The notes below the pieces were generated by a model that saw nothing but the letters and a program-made list of their open reading frames with translations, was not told the DNA's origin and made no database searches. This document shows, in pieces, positions 12,263 to 25,700 of a stretch of 64,000 bases of DNA (within the stretch, counting starts at the first letter, position 1; the number at the start of each line of letters is the position of its first letter). Source of the stretch: Achaetomiella virescens (Eukaryota > Ascomycota > Sordariomycetes > Sordariales > Chaetomiaceae); the NCBI GenBank assembly GCA_031001845.1, contig JARNGD010000013.1, positions 269,051-333,050 of the forward strand, written 5' to 3'. The translations under genes and the position numbers were made by a program.

Positions 12263-14981
12263 GTGATGGCGCAATATGCAGCACCTGGAACTCCAGGGGG
12301 TTCGCCATGTCCTCTGGCCGCCCGGCAGTCTGGTCCCCAGTCAGCTGCTCCATCAACTCCGACCGACCTGACCAATCTTCATCCGGGAGATGCCTGTCAC
12401 TCAATCCTCGCCGCCAGGAGATCCAGAAGCTTGTCTGGGAGCGACCGTGTAAGTTATCTTCTACCTTGTCATCTGTTCTTCAATCGGTCGCACCTCTATG
12501 GTCGGAAGAGAGCTGACAAGAAACTGGCTGAATAGTTCGTTGGATCCCGAACTTCTCCGCAAAGTTCACCACTGGGTGGCAAGTCTGAACACCAGTTGGC
12601 ATTTGTGACTCAGCCGAATGGGTTTCGGGGAGGCACCAACGAGGTGGTTTGAAGAAACTGTCAAAGAAGGCATGGGGCGCGGGCCGCCGACAGTCCAGCG
12701 ACAACAAAGCCGACAATGCGCAAAGTAACAGTGAGCACCAGTCCCTGCATGTGAACAGGCGCCTGTTCAAGCCAGATGATCTCATGGGAGAGGCCTCGAC
12801 TCCCCAGCTGCCTGCGTCTCGACCTCACGTCAGTCTGCTGCAGGGTCCGCGGCACATACGCCCTTACACGACCCCATCTCGACCTCAGCATGTGTTTCGC
12901 CGGTCATAAAGGCTTTCTACACAATGGCCAGTCTACTACCACTGATGAGCCATACACCACCGGGAACATGGCTCTGGGCGCATCATTGACGCCATCTACC
13001 GAGCCCAACGGCGTCGGTCCCATCAATCACGACTCCTCTGCAGGAGCGGTAGACGACACAGCGATGCAGCCCCCAGCAGCGAACCCGACCCACGCCATAG
13101 AAACAAGCCACTCTCGACAACCAACCCGCGCCGGCGAGCCCACAAGGTCAAGAAGAAGCCGCGATGGAACCTGTTTGCGCCTGTCCCGGTGGCCTCGACC
13201 ACACCTCCGACCCCTCGAGCGCAGCGAACCTACAGCATCAACAACTCGCTAAAAGTTTCACTTTCGTGCTCTTCGACGATGGCGCTAGCACCGGTCGAGT
13301 CTGGTGTGCGCGGGACTCAGTGCGGGAGTGGCCCATCAACGTCAACCATCCGGTAAGTTCCTTATCTTTTTCGGATCCCATGTTTCGTCGCAACTTCATT
13401 AGCTAACTCCCCACCAGCCCGTCCCCGGCGAAGGCTTCACCACCCTGCCCGACGTCAATTTCCGGGATCCAGCGCTCCCCGCCTCGCTCCAGGACGGCTT
13501 CCTTCAACAAGCCCACGCCGGCACCCTCTTCTCCAACACCATCCAGAATCTCACTTGGGCCGCCTCCGTCCTCGAGGAGTCCGCTATGAGCTCGAGGTCC
13601 AGCGGCTCCATCTCGCGCGCCAGCCGGCCCAGAAATCGCACCTCCGCACAGGCACAAATCCGTTCATGGGCTGCCGCTATCCTGACATTAGCGCCACGGC
13701 AAACGAGATAATGGGTCACAGAATTGAGCCGCCGAGGACCTGCGCGGCTGGTTGAATGTGCCGCCTGTGCTGCCGTCGACCATCTGGAGGGGCAGCAATT
13801 TTGTGAGAGGGAAGAATAATACGCTGTTGATCCCGAAGGGGAGACCAGTTCATGGAGGAGGCTGAGTGGCTGGAGGAGCGGTTTTAAATCTCCATGGAGT
13901 GATAAGAAAAGAACCACAGGCCAAGGCGGCCCGAGCTTGGTGGAAGTAAGGGCATTGCTGCTGTTGGGCAGCATGCCGCTCGGACAAAGACGAAGGGCCG
14001 AACAGGACTTCTCATTCTAGCAACGAGGTGCAGAAGTACAAAGAGCCCGCCCAAGCAGCCATGACATCAGTACGACGTCCACGATCCTTGATCCTGAGAC
14101 TGCTGTTGCCAAAACGCCCGAAACTGCCTCGGGCGCAGTCTCCACCAACGGCACATACCTGGGTACCAGCACCAGCATCATCATCCCAGCTGAGAAAAAC
14201 TCCGCTCCGTCTACGGAGGCGGCCCAAACCAACCCGAACTCCGCCACACCGGACAACCATGAGAACAGCAACATCATTCCTACTGAGGACAACGTTCCGC
14301 TGGCCGACTTCCCGCGGCTGGAACAAACTCACCATAACCCCGTCTCCACAGCGAGCAAGTATCGTCCTCTCCTCCCTAAGCCTAGTCTCTCAGGGAACGT
14401 CGATACCGTCAGTGACAGCACTGCTGGAGCGGGACATTTCAGCCAACCACTAATGATGCTACCAGGCTAAATCTGCCGTGGATTCTCTTCAAGTCGCCTG
14501 GCAAGCTGCCAGGCGCACAGCTGAGATTGGGCGGGAGCCGTCGACCAGCTTCACCCCCCGTGCCACACACGTGGTTCCTCTTGGCACCAATCTCAATCCT
14601 TCCATTCCTACACTAATTGCTTCAGTCGCCAGCGTGGCTACTTCTTCTGCCAATCCGACTGTCCTGACTGCCAGCATGGCTGCATCCACCAACCGCTTGA
14701 CTGTCCCTGCCATCACCAACAGCAAGAAGCGTAAGCAACCTGCGCCCGGCACCGGCGAACCAACCATCCCCTATCCGAGCCCGAGACCTACAAAGAAGGC
14801 GAAGCAGGATCTGCTCATCGCCTCCAAAAACTCTATATCAAAAGCTGAGGCCGCCAACACAGCTGATAGCAGCAGCGTCAATAACGCCAACATCCACAAC
14901 CAGGCCAAGCCTGCGGCGGTCAAGAACAAGGTGATAGCCAACAACGCCTGGGGCCCGCTGCAGCCTTTTGTTGTATCTTAA
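12263..14981 (+). CDS. Unrecognised low-complexity protein with basic nuclear-type motifs
   Basis: I do not recognise this family. Coding sequence is supported by two intron junctions that keep frame: GTAAGT...GAATAG at about 12449-12535, and GTAAGTTCC...CACCAG at about 13352-13418, which joins VREWPINVNHP to PVPGEGFTTLPDVNF. Between frame breaks (near 12645, 12930, 13580, 13735, 13870 and 14460) there are Ser/Thr/Pro/Asn-rich stretches. One more ordered block lies at 13250-13720 (FTFVLFDDGASTGRVWC, then DPALPASLQDGFLQQAH). The C-terminal part carries two basic clusters, NSKKRKQP (about 14720) and RPTKKAKQD (about 14790), resembling nuclear localisation signals. It ends at 14981 with WGPLQPFVVS. 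The region could be one protein of about 850 residues or two neighbouring genes (12263-13860 and about 14040-14981). No function is proposed. Confidence 0.4.
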
Positions 14982-16502
14982 CTGCCGGAAACCAAGCGGT
15001 ATGATGGAGACCCAGCACGAGGAAGCAGGCATCGCTAGCTGTTGTCAGGCGTCCACCCGACCTGCTTCGCGCTTTATGTTGGTGTGATGAACTCTGCCCT
15101 TGACTATGAAGGCCGAAAACCAGGGTCAACATGGGAACCTCTGATGGTAGGAGAGGTTGAGAAACACTCAAACGAGGAAAACGAGAGAGAGATCAAGAGA
15201 GAAAACGAGAACCCAAGAGTGGGAACTAGCACGGTTGGAGAAACATGGTGTGCGGGCGTAATAATGATTTTGACGCAATCCAGCCACCAGGGGTACCTCT
15301 TGTGGTGTTTCATGGTGCGAAGACCAAGTGCTGGAAACTCGCCGGGGCCTTCACCAGCTGAATACTCGCAGTTCTCTGCGTTGGTAGCCGTCTTCAAGTT
15401 AGGTTAGTGGAAGATAACTAGGCATCTCTGCTTCTTTCCGCCGTTCTTCTAGCGGCCACAGCGTTTGGCATCTGGCGTTCTGTGTCGTCTTGCAAGACAT
15501 CAGGGGATACCCCAAGCTGAGAATCCGTGTCGGCGATACTCACCCTGGTTCTACATCAAGTTAATTAGTACACTAGGCGAGATAAATCTCATGGTACTAC
15601 CAGTTTCCATCTTTTGCATTGTCTTGAGTCTGGCCAGTCTACGGGCCAGGGTGAACGCTCCAGCCTCATGCTCTTAATAACCGTAGGAACGAATCGTCAC
15701 TGGCATCCTATGTGTGGCTAATGGAGTGAGATCAGATATCATATCTAGGAGCTGGGCCGGCCTGGCCGAGCTCTAGTCGATGCCACTGCCAGCTTTGATG
15801 GATTTCGGATGGCACACCTTCGCCGTGAAGATCAACAGAATACTCCTCGGCAGCACTGCGTGGCAACATGAGATGACCGGCGTCACCATGGACGATAGGT
15901 CGTTTTTTTGGGGTAAATGGGAGAGAGGATAGTGACAAGCCGCTTTAGAAAGGCTGCACTCGCCGATGTCACTTATTCTCAATCTCTGTCGGCGGAGCTG
16001 GGTGAGTCCTTCTCCACGACAATGAGTGAGCAGAGATGCTGACAGGCCCAGTCCCTCAGACCAATAGACTGATTGGTGACGGCCCAGGCGACATAATGGA
16101 CAGGTAAACCTGTTGCTCCGGCCACAGCATCTCCCAGGTTGACAATGGCCCAGCCGGCTTTGTCTTGCACTTTCTCACGTCTTTGCTGTGTCAGAATCAA
16201 TATTGTCTTGTGACTTGTGGAGGAGGAAGTTTCACCACCAAAGACTACCGCTCTGAGTCTTCACTGCTTACGGCAGAATGGATAGACCAACAAGGCGACG
16301 GTTTGGGTGCACAAACTTCCATCGTCAATAGAAGGCAGGACAGGCGCATGGCGAGGCGTTTTCGGGACCGGAACCAGGACTTTGGGCTTCTCATGGACAA
16401 GAATTCGGGTATTTGGAAATTCGAAAGCCACATGGCTGATAATGTGAGCCCAAAAAGGTTGGCCATGTCAAAGTGAAGACAAGGGAAACCGGAAAAAGTA
16501 AT
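14982..16502. other. Intergenic region before tRNA-Ser
   Basis: Only short, mutually overlapping open frames occur, without recognisable domains. I see no repeat. Confidence 0.4.
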
Positions 16503-16584
16503 CGACGTGGGCCTGATTCGAACAGACGCTCCCGAAGGAACAAGATTTCTAGTCTTGCGCATTAGACCACTCTGCCACCACGCC
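16503..16584 (-). tRNA. tRNA-Ser (anticodon AGA)
   Basis: On the minus strand this is an 82-nt class II cloverleaf. The acceptor stem GGCGTGG pairs with CCACGTC (one G-U). The anticodon arm CAAGA-CTAGAAA-TCTTG gives anticodon AGA. The long variable arm (TTCCTTCGGGAGCG) is diagnostic of tRNA-Ser, and a T arm with GTTCGAATC follows. The discriminator base is G. There is no intron. Confidence 0.9.
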
Positions 16585-16825
16585 GCTGTTAGAAAAGTCT
16601 CCCAATTTTCCTATTTGTAAAGGCTGTGGCTCCACTCACGGTCATCATTCAGTTGTCAATTCAGGGGTAGCCGTTTAGGGGTAAGTTATTCAGCATTCAT
16701 GCTCCCAGCTCTGAAACAGAGGCTATTTAAATTATCTACAATGGCTGTTCATGAAGTAAAACCATCAGACTCTTCTGTCCTGTCCGAACCTCTGCTTCGA
16801 GCTTAGTCTTGCGGCGTCAACCCTA

Positions 16826-18832
16826 CTAGTAGTAGTCGCCACCTTCAACACTCTCCCAACTCCGACCCCCACCCCTAATAATCTCCGCCACCCTCTCCGC
16901 CACCGCATGTGCCGTCCCCTGCAACGCAGTCCCCACAATAGCTGGCACCACGCTCGCGTCCACAACCCACAGCCCCCGGTGCCATACACCCTCAAGTCTC
17001 ACCATTGCACAGCCCCCCATGTGCTTCGGAATCATGCACATGTCCCCACCGGGTGAACCAGCGACGGCCAGAAGAGCAACCTGTCTTCTCTCAAGCCTGG
17101 CAGTTATCGTCAGATTGGTATTGAGCGCTGGGAGAGATTTCGACGGGATAGAGGAGGGACATGCCCGGACTGGACCAGAAGAGACGGGAGCGGCAGATGA
17201 TGGAGACGACGTTCTCTTTTTTAACTGGATTCTGGAATGTGCTGTACTGCACGTAGGGTGGCCGTCGAAAGGGTCGGTGAGATTAATGTCGCGGTGCCAC
17301 GAGAGAGGTTTGAGTAAGGGGGCCGTGGAGAAGCCGCTCCGACGGAAGAGCGTGGAGGTTATAGCTACTCTAGTACTGTTGAAATGTTTGGCGATAAGGG
17401 CGTGTTTAACGAGGAATCCGCGGGGGAGCAATGGGGAGGAGTGGTAGGTTTCTGGGAGGTACGAGGGGGCGTCTTGGGAGAGGAGGCGGGCTGCGACCTG
17501 TTAAGGCTTCTCTGGGGAAGGAAGCTGCGGGAGGAAGTAGTAGCTATCGCATCCCATTTTGCGGTCGACATTGGGCCGGTCTTGTTGGCCAGGTACTCGG
17601 CCCAAACTGTGGCCTTGTAGGTTTCGTTCGTGGTGATGGAGTCTGGGTTTGGGGAGGACTGGTTGGAGGCTGTAGGCCAGGAGGGTGGTTGCGTGGTCTG
17701 GCAGGTTTGCGCCGACGGCAGGCAAATCCGTCTTCACCCTGATCCCAGCCTCTTTGAGTACCGAGGCTGGACCAACCTTGCTGGCTTGGAGCAGCTGAGG
17801 CGTCTGGATAGCGCCCGCCACGAGAATCGTCTCCTTCTTTGCGTAGACCTCCCTTGCCACCCTGTCGTCCCTTGAGCCAATCTTAAACCGCTTCGCCCCC
17901 AGCTGCTTCCTCGAATAAAACAAACTCTCCGCGACAGTCTGCCCGTCACAAGCCGCAATTCTCCCTCGCCCTGTTCACCAGTCATAGTACGCGGACCGTG
18001 CCGTCGCCCACGTCATGGGTCTCCAAATCAATAGTCGACGGCGTCCAGAACGCACCCACTCCTCCTCCTGTATTGGCACCTGGCGGCGCTCGACGCCCGT
18101 CTCACGCCTCGATGCATTCCCCCCCCCCCCAAAAAAAAATAAAATAAAAAGAAAAAGGAAAAAAAAAGCTGAAAGTCTGAGATGTGCGTCTATAGTGGCC
18201 CTTTGTCATAGACCCGCTCAACCAAGGTGATATTCCACTCTCTGCCGCCTCGCGACTCGGCAGCGTGAAATGGTCCTCCTCCCAAAATATGGCAACATCA
18301 CCTCCCACCCCAATCCCGGATTCCCAGCTCTTCCTACGCATCGTAGTCCACCTTGCTGCCGCGTGCATGTCCCATGCCATTGACAACTGACCCCCCGCCG
18401 GCAACAGTTGCAACAGGGACGGAGGACATTGAGTTGTTCAGGTCCTAGTTGGGCGCAGACTCCGGAATGAGCATGACGGAAGTATCGAGGTCGTTGGCGC
18501 ACTACGGGATGATGGTCTCGGGCTTGTCATCGAAGTGGTCGCATTCAAAGAGGAGGACGGCAGCTGCGAAGCGTGTTAGTTGTGCCGTGGTGAAGGGCGG
18601 ACATGAAGAGTGGAGCTAGGGAGACAACTTGCTCTCTAGTCTTTGCTCAGCAGGTTGGCCACCACAAGGCCCGGATGCCTGCCCCCACGACGACGTAGTC
18701 GTAAAGGGTGCTGTTGAAGACATCATGCTTGGTTTCTGCCGTGACCGGAAAGCTTGCCAGGAGAAAGCAAAAAGGCAAGGGAACATTGCAGTTCTGAATT
18801 TCGCCGTTGTCGTTGGTGTAACAAGACAACAT
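16826..18832 (-). CDS. GMC-family FAD oxidoreductase (aryl-alcohol oxidase / choline dehydrogenase-like)
   Basis: The product starts at 18832 with a hydrophobic leader (FCFLLASFPVTAET) followed by the N-terminal FAD-binding motif YDYVVVGAGIRALWW (GxGxxG partly disrupted by a frame break). The middle has the GMC signature region ETILVAGAIQTPQLLQASKVG (about 17790-17850) and DLPAVGANLPDHATT. The C-terminus has the family-typical LWVVDASVVPAIVGTALQGT and ends AVAERVAEIIRG plus a short tail. GMC enzymes oxidise alcohols or sugars using FAD, often releasing hydrogen peroxide outside the cell; the substrate is unknown here. The frame is broken repeatedly (near 18640, 18540, 18230, 17960, 17700 and 17400), and a 50-base homopolymer tract (C run then A-rich) at 18120-18170 interrupts it. 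A secreted location is inferred from the leader. Confidence 0.75.
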
Positions 18833-20057
18833 GAGGGTCTGACTGGGCAGTGAGAAAGTGATCGAAAGGAAGGCCAGGGACGTTCAGCAAAAGACCTTTG
18901 ACTACTAATTTTCAGATCTCATGATGTCATCCAGGCCATTGCCTGGTATACAATCAAGCCACAGCTTACCATTCCAGATAACGCAATGTATCGTGCTGAT
19001 AGATGAAGCATGGTATAGCATAATCGGCTGGCAGGTGGGGACGAGAGTTTAGGACGGGGGGTGGAGATGGGCAGCGCAGAAGTTTCAAGAGCTGTAAGGA
19101 AATGATATGTCATTCGAGATGAGAATTCAACAATGTGTGTTGGACTAGTTGCTGAACAGTCAGGGAATATTAACGTCAGAGAATGAGGTTGAGGTGGCTA
19201 ACTTTATTTGAACAGCAATGAAGAATGTCAAGGCTCAGCTGGTGTCAAGAGAGAGAGAGCTAAAACAGGAAAACGAAAAGAGGAACGTGTTCAAGGACTG
19301 CTCCACCAACACTGTTGACAAGTTTACTTGTCTCATCAACAACGGGGAGGCTCCTCAATAACAACTACTAATGCCAGCTGAACGACACCATTCAAGTCCC
19401 ACTCCAAGTGCAATTTCCATATGGGTATGTCATCTCTTCATTCGATAGACTGCCATCCACCTTCCAAAAGGGACTTTAATCCCTGCCTCCGACTCCTAGG
19501 CCGGTAGCACTGACAACCGACAGATTAAGTACATCCCCTCTTCAAAATCGATGCCGCCGGTGTGTCCACGTGCCTCCCAGCAGCCAGCAAATCCCAGTGG
19601 GAGTCTTGAAGAACCCCAAACTGATTTTCCAAGAGCAAGGGCTTCGATATCACCTCACTTTGCCCATCGCTTTTCATCCAGCCCACCAACCAGCATTAGA
19701 ACAAAAAGAATAAACAAGCCTCTCTACTCAACACAGTACCATGAACACCAATGGTAATCAAGAAAAAAAGAACAAGAACAAAGAAGACCCATAATGGCGT
19801 TAGAGTGCCCCCAAAATGCCTAGACAGCCGGATGAGTGGAAAACCATGCAGCAGCCGCCCACTACCTTCATTCACAGCAGACCAAAGAAGGGAATGTGTA
19901 CAAATGCCATCCAAAAATCTCTGAAGCGGCGCGCTGAGTAGGTTACGACAGCCATGCGATGGCGCGTCGCGACATAACGCGTAAAGTAATGAAAGAAGTG
20001 AAGAGAATGCCGGGTGAACTTTCCATGCCTACATATCAATGAACGGCATAAGAGACC
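18833..20057. other. Intergenic region
   Basis: This carries the 5' flank of the GMC gene and the 3' flank of the SOM1-like gene, both minus strand. A short GA repeat (GAGAGAGAGAG) lies near 19248. No gene is recognised. Confidence 0.4.
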
Positions 20058-22760
20058 TTAGTCCGTTGCCCCAATCCCGGTATCCCCTTCCATCGTGAAG
20101 CCAGGGCCAAAGTCGAATTGGTCACTTTCGGGGTTACCGTCATGAAGGAATGAGTCGAAATCGAACTCGTTCAGCACGTTTTCCGTTTGCAAAGGGTTTG
20201 CGAAGTCGAGCTGAAAATCCTAGGGAAATGTTAGCAAGAAGGCAATCAGGACTGGGGGAGACAGTCCCTACCATTCCACCCGTGTCCATGAAGGTGTTGG
20301 ACTGATTGGGATCGGTATGCAGCGGTGGGGCCGGCACGGGAGCCGCCTGTGGCGGGGGTGCCGTTGCCGCGGGCTGCCCGTTCGGGACGACCTGGCTGGC
20401 GTTCACATTTTGATTCTTGGGAAGCCGGTGGGGTTGACCGGGGTGATCGGAGTCGCGGGGGTCGGGGCCTCTTGAGGTGCATCGGCGGCGTCGGGCGCCG
20501 CCGGGGTGGCACCTGCAGCGTTGAGGTTCGGGTTGCTCTTCTTCTGAGCGGCAGCCTGGACATGGAATCTCAGCTCGGGGCTACGAACATGTATTATATG
20601 CCGGGGAACACATACCTTTGCCTTGGCAGCCTTGGTCTCCTTCTTCTTCGGCGCCGGCTTGTTCCCCTGCTGCGGGGTTGGAGGGCAGCATTGCTAACTT
20701 GAGGCGACGCGGTTGTGTTGCGGGCGTTGGCAGCAGCCGCAGCGGTGGCTGGCCCGAAGGGCGGCATGGACCGCTGATTCTGAGCAGGGCCACCGGGACC
20801 CTGCGGCTGAGGGGGCTGTCCCGCCATCTGCGCGTTTGGCCCGCCTTGTTGCCATTGCATCGGGGCACCCTGGGCACCCGGCTGCTGCGCCTGGCGCTGT
20901 GCTGCAAGCATCTGCTGGTTCACCTGGCTGTTGAACGGCGGGTGGGAGCTCGGTGGCCGCATCGCGCCGTTCATCTGAGCCATGTTCATGTTCATGCCAA
21001 AGTGGGGAGCGCCGTTGGGGTCCACGTTGCCGCCCATGAAGTTCATCGAATTGGGAGAACTTCGCGATTGCGCTGCGCCGTCGGGGAGGGGGGAGCCCAT
21101 GTTGGCAGCATTGGCCATCTGCTGGCTGGCACGCTTCATCTGCTCGGCAGGGTTTGGTGAGGCACCGCTCCGGCCACCGGGGGGCGAGGTGCCTTGGAAG
21201 GCCTGGCCATTCGGACCGGGGGGACCACCGGGGCCGCCAGGGCCGCCCGGCCCATCCATCCGGCCGTTGTTGGTGTTGAGGTCCTGCTCCTGACGAGCCA
21301 TCATCAGCCTCTTTTTATTCTGCTGTTCAAGCAACATTAACTGCATCTGGTAGTCCTGCAACGCATGGTTGCTTGCGCCACTGGGCTGGCCGTTGGCAGC
21401 GGCCGGTCTCATGTTCCCGGGCCCCATGTCACCGGGGTTGTAGTACTGAGTGAGCGAGTTGCCGTCGGGACCTTGCGGCACCATGGGAGAGCCCTGACCC
21501 TGCGGACCGGCGGTGTTCGGCATGGGTTTGTTGGGCATCTGATTGCCATGGTGCTGCGACATGTTAGTCGAGTACGAGGCAATCTTGGCTTGCACATGAG
21601 GAGCTGCAGAGCCAAAGGCCTGGAGCTGGTCAGGATTCAGCGAAGTTGGGTTGAAACTATTGTGGAAAGACAGAGCGAGTGCTGGGTTGGGGCCGGCTCC
21701 TACCTGCTGCTGCCCAGGCATTCCCTGGCCAGGTCTCACACCGTTCGGCATCATGACTCCCTGGTTGGGGTTGAAGGGTGCGCCTCCGTCGAGGCGGGGT
21801 CTCTTGGACGGCGAGGGTGCATTCTCAGCTCCTCCGGGGGAGGCGGGGCGGGGACGGTTCCCGTCCATGTCCGAAGGGTCCCGCTGCATCTGACCGGCGA
21901 CCTTCTGCTGGTGGAGCATCTGCATCGTTTGGGGACTGGCGGGAAATGTCTGGTCAGCCGAGCCGTGCCGTGCAGAGCAGGTAAAAGGGGACCGCCACAC
22001 TCACTTCTGGTTATTGGCCATGGCCGCCCGCTGCAGCTGGTTTCCGGGCTTCATGCCCATGTTCATAGCGCCAACCGGCATCCCCCGCATGATCTGCTGC
22101 TGGAACTGCTGTTGTTGCGCGAGATCGGGGCGCATCTGGCGGAGCATGTCGCGCTGCTGCTCTTGTCGCAGGCGCGATTGTTGCTGTCCCAGAAGTCAGT
22201 ATCCAACTCGTCCAGCTAGAGAGGCTCCTCCCATACCTGAGTATGCTTACGTATTGGTTCACCTGCATATTGGGGCCCTTGCCCTTCTGCGAGTGGAACA
22301 TATCCCAGAACAGGCAGAACCAGTCGAAGAGAAAGCAGCTGTCCTGAAGCGGGCTGGGGACGTTCGGAGCAGGCAGGTCGTCGGGACGCTTGTGCAAAGC
22401 ATCCTTGCTGTCGGTGTCCATGGAGTCGTCACCCATCCCATTTCCGATCGGGTTGCCATTCTCGTCGCGGAGCTTTCCGGGGCTGTCCTTCTTGACCCTG
22501 ATCTGGGGGTCCTCCTGGTAGACGGCGCGGGCGCAGTTGAACATGCCATAACGAACGAAGTATTCGTAGATATACGTGTTGAGCAGTGTCCGATTCCCTT
22601 CGCTGAGCTGCATCGGGTTCGGAGGCGGAGGCTGATGGGCGATGGCGCCGTTGTTCATCATGTTCATGGGGGCACCGACCGGGCCCCCCATGGGGTTCAT
22701 GTTGGGCATGCCCGCCATGTTGTTCATGGCTCGCGGAGGGGTGCAGACGATGGTCTGCAA
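20058..22760 (-). CDS. som1: SOM1/FLO8-like LisH-domain transcriptional regulator
   Basis: The N-terminus is Met/Asn/Pro-rich, followed by a LisH domain (about 22400-22600, with LLNTYIYEYFVRYGMFNCAR) and the conserved sequence FDWFCLFWDMFHSQKGKGPN just before an intron (about 22201-22252). Next comes a Gln-rich stretch (RLRQEQQRDMLRQM), then a long Gly/Pro/Asn/Gln-rich low-complexity region (20600-21950) with a possible nuclear signal (PSKRPRLDGG). The C-terminus is acidic and Phe-rich (FDFDSFLHDGNPESDQFDFG), like an activation domain, and stops at 20058-20060. This architecture matches fungal SOM1 (FLO8 relatives), which act with STU1/LDB1-type partners downstream of cAMP/PKA in adhesion, morphogenesis and sporulation. 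Introns lie near 22201-22252, 21950-22006, 20590-20550 and 20225-20270. Frame breaks occur near 20690 and 20420. The start may be 22760 or the in-frame ATG at 22727. Confidence 0.8.
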
Positions 22761-25700
22761 GATAGATTATCGAATCCGGCGCTATGAAGCGTCAAATGCG
22801 TCGTCAGGCCTCGCACCCCGGTCGTGTCAGCGTGCTCGTGGCTCCGATAACGTCGTGTGCGACGAGATTGCAATTCTCCCAAGTGCTCGCCGCCAGAGTG
22901 GCGTACGGTGCGTTTATGTCCGGCGGAGTGACCGAGGTGGGTATCGATGATCACTTGCGATAGCGTCGAGATGCGACACGCGCGGGGAGTGGGTGGCTTG
23001 GACGTTTGGATGGCCCCGGGGTGTGGTGGTGGATGGCAGATGGTTGAGAAATGGCGATGGAGGAGGCAAGTGCGTTATCGGTTGTCGGTGCGCGACGACG
23101 AGCTGTCTGAGCTTTCGGGGAGGCTGGGCCACGCGAAGTCCCGGTCTGCGAGGATAACCGGGTATGTCTGTCCACTGGGGAAAAAAAAAAAATAAGACCA
23201 GACGCGAGGATGTCCTCAGCAGCTGCACGCGGGCGCCACCGCCGACAGCTTTTAATCAAAGCTGTGTGCAATCGCGGCCTCACTGTCTTCTGGGGTCTGG
23301 CGATCCTCGCGATAGGCGTCCTCACCCGCGGCGCTGCTTGGCCAGTCCGGCAAAATCGCTTGAGGATCGACGAGGCGACGCCGGGGACATCAAAGTGGCA
23401 TGGCTCGGAGGGGACCAGGATGGAGATACCAAGGAGCGGGACCAGAATGTGGAAGCAGGAGAGCGTGGGGAGGAAGGCGGACGGGGGGTTTGGGTTTGGA
23501 AATTTCCAGTTGGCGACGAGATCGAGCGCAATGGGGGGCGAGGACAAGACGATTTGGGGATGTCTGCCAATCTCTCTCGGAACAGAGCGGCGGGCCTGCG
23601 CAGTTTTGGGCACGGCTAAGGCTGGGCGCCTGCGTACATCTGAGACCCAACCTGTTTATGCCTTCGATTTCAGGCATAAAAGGCAGCCTTGCAGCAGAAT
23701 CAGGCCACAATTCGTCTGTCGGGGCCTTGGCGCCCCGATATTCGCTGGCCAAGGCAGGCTGCAGATCACACCAGACAAGAGCGGCGCGGCTTGCCGTGGA
23801 GTAGTATGAAGGTGCATCCGGTAATTCTAACTAAACCATTGTTGTTACAATAAGAGAGGCTGCATTCGATTTCACCGTAGCCAGCCCATCCTCACTCCTT
23901 CCAAGCAGCTGATCAGCCACTTGATGATCCTTCAAAGCGCAGTACCGGTCGAACCTCCGTGCCTGGGTCGCGGTGCCAAACGGCAACAAGGATGACCGAT
24001 TCTGGTTCCCGCGTAGCTCATGAGACTGTTTCGGGAATCCCAGGCGCCACGTTTAGATGCATCTGTCAGGTTCTGGTTGGCAACAAGTGTTGACAATCCA
24101 CCTTGGAGCACGTCGGGCACCCAGTCCGAGCTTGATGATTCATCAGCTCGTCCCTCAGTTTCAGTACAGCGTGCGTGTTCGCTTGCCGAAAACCAAGTCT
24201 CTACTCGCGCCCCACGATTCTTGGTCCTTCGCGCTCTGAAGTGGACTGTTATTGTCGCTAGCCGCCCACACTTCGCACAAACCCCCTTCCACTGATATCA
24301 TTAACAAAGCACCCATTCCATGCCACCGTTTTCAGGATTTACACCAAAATTGGGTTGCAGAAGTTTTGCCCCTTAACACTATGCTCCATCAGGGCACCTG
24401 CCATCCACTTTTAGCGTCTCTTTTTGTCTTGCCCTTCAGTTTAACTCTTTACTCCATCTCTCTCTTTCTCATTTCTGCCCATTTTCCATTGTTCCTGCCC
24501 TTTCTTCACCCGTATGGTGTACCGGGCAGGGCGAGATCTGACAGCTGCAGGTGACAAGCCTGCGGCTGTCACACCAGGGCTGTCTGCAAGTCTTCCTCTT
24601 GGGAGGGAGGGAGTTGAGCCCCCCTGGCCGCTCACAGACCCAGCATCCCCAGCGATCGCACGGCGCCACAGCCAGGCCGATGCAACAGAACGTTGTGCGG
24701 AAGCTTGTCCCTTGCATTAGTCGATCGTTGTGGAGGGGAGCAACAATTTTTTGATAAGGACTCATGGGTCATTTTTTGGGGGGGAAGGGGGAGTGGATGG
24801 TCAGTTGTGTCTAAATACATCTTGCAGCTATCGGAAGGTTTGAAGACCTTCCTTCCTCCGCTCATTCACCCACGACCGACTTCTGAGAATGACGCCCAGC
24901 GCGTCATGTTTGCGGAGAGGCTTTGACCCCTCTCGATGATCAACCTGCCAGGCAGGGGTCCGTCTGGGGAAAGCCACCTTGGCGACCCACTGTTACCCGG
25001 TGACGCCGACACCTTCAATTTGAACATCTTTGGGTTGAGTTCTGAGGCTCCCACTGTTCTCAGGGTCAAAGTGAAGTCGGGGCAGAGTTCGCATCGTCTT
25101 CCGGTGAGCCCGAGATGGTTCTGCCCCATATGCGCATCCAGGCGCTATCGGGGCCCCAAGAGCGGCACATCGCGAACCCTCAACCGCTTTTCAGGGGCCG
25201 TAATATCCGAGGGTGGCAAAGTTGTCGTCGACGTCAGCTGTTGGTTGGGTGCGGGCGAGCCTGCCTCAGGCATTGCACTGCGAGACCACGCGACTTTGAC
25301 CTCTCCATGTTGGCCTCGTTCGCAAGTTGAGAGATACAGCCAGACTGACATTGGAGCCAGCTTGTTGGACGTGGATGGACCCTACACGGGAACCTGGAAA
25401 CTATGAAAACAGGTACTGTACTCGGTCTACAGACGCAAATTTTGGTCCGGGTCTTTGTACAGGAAGATTGCGGGACGGCCGGCTGCAGTCGTCCGTCTGG
25501 GGCCCCATCCTTCCCTTCAAAAATACGGGAAAACAAAACAAGGACTTAGGGGGGTTAGCGAGGCTTCCCACTAGGAAAAAGTCAGAAACAGATGTCCTAT
25601 GTCAGCCCGGGTCCCATTGTGGGGGACTACTTCCTGTTGCGAAGCGGTGGCACGGCACTCGACCACGAGCTGAACACGTGGTACTCATTCAGAAAAAAAA

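Noticed and set aside
20618..22787. Long plus-strand open frames of up to 284 codons (for example 21365-22219, 22014-22787)
   Set aside because: They are antisense to the SOM1-like gene; the minus strand carries a LisH domain, splice sites and a conserved C-terminus, while the plus frames have no domain.
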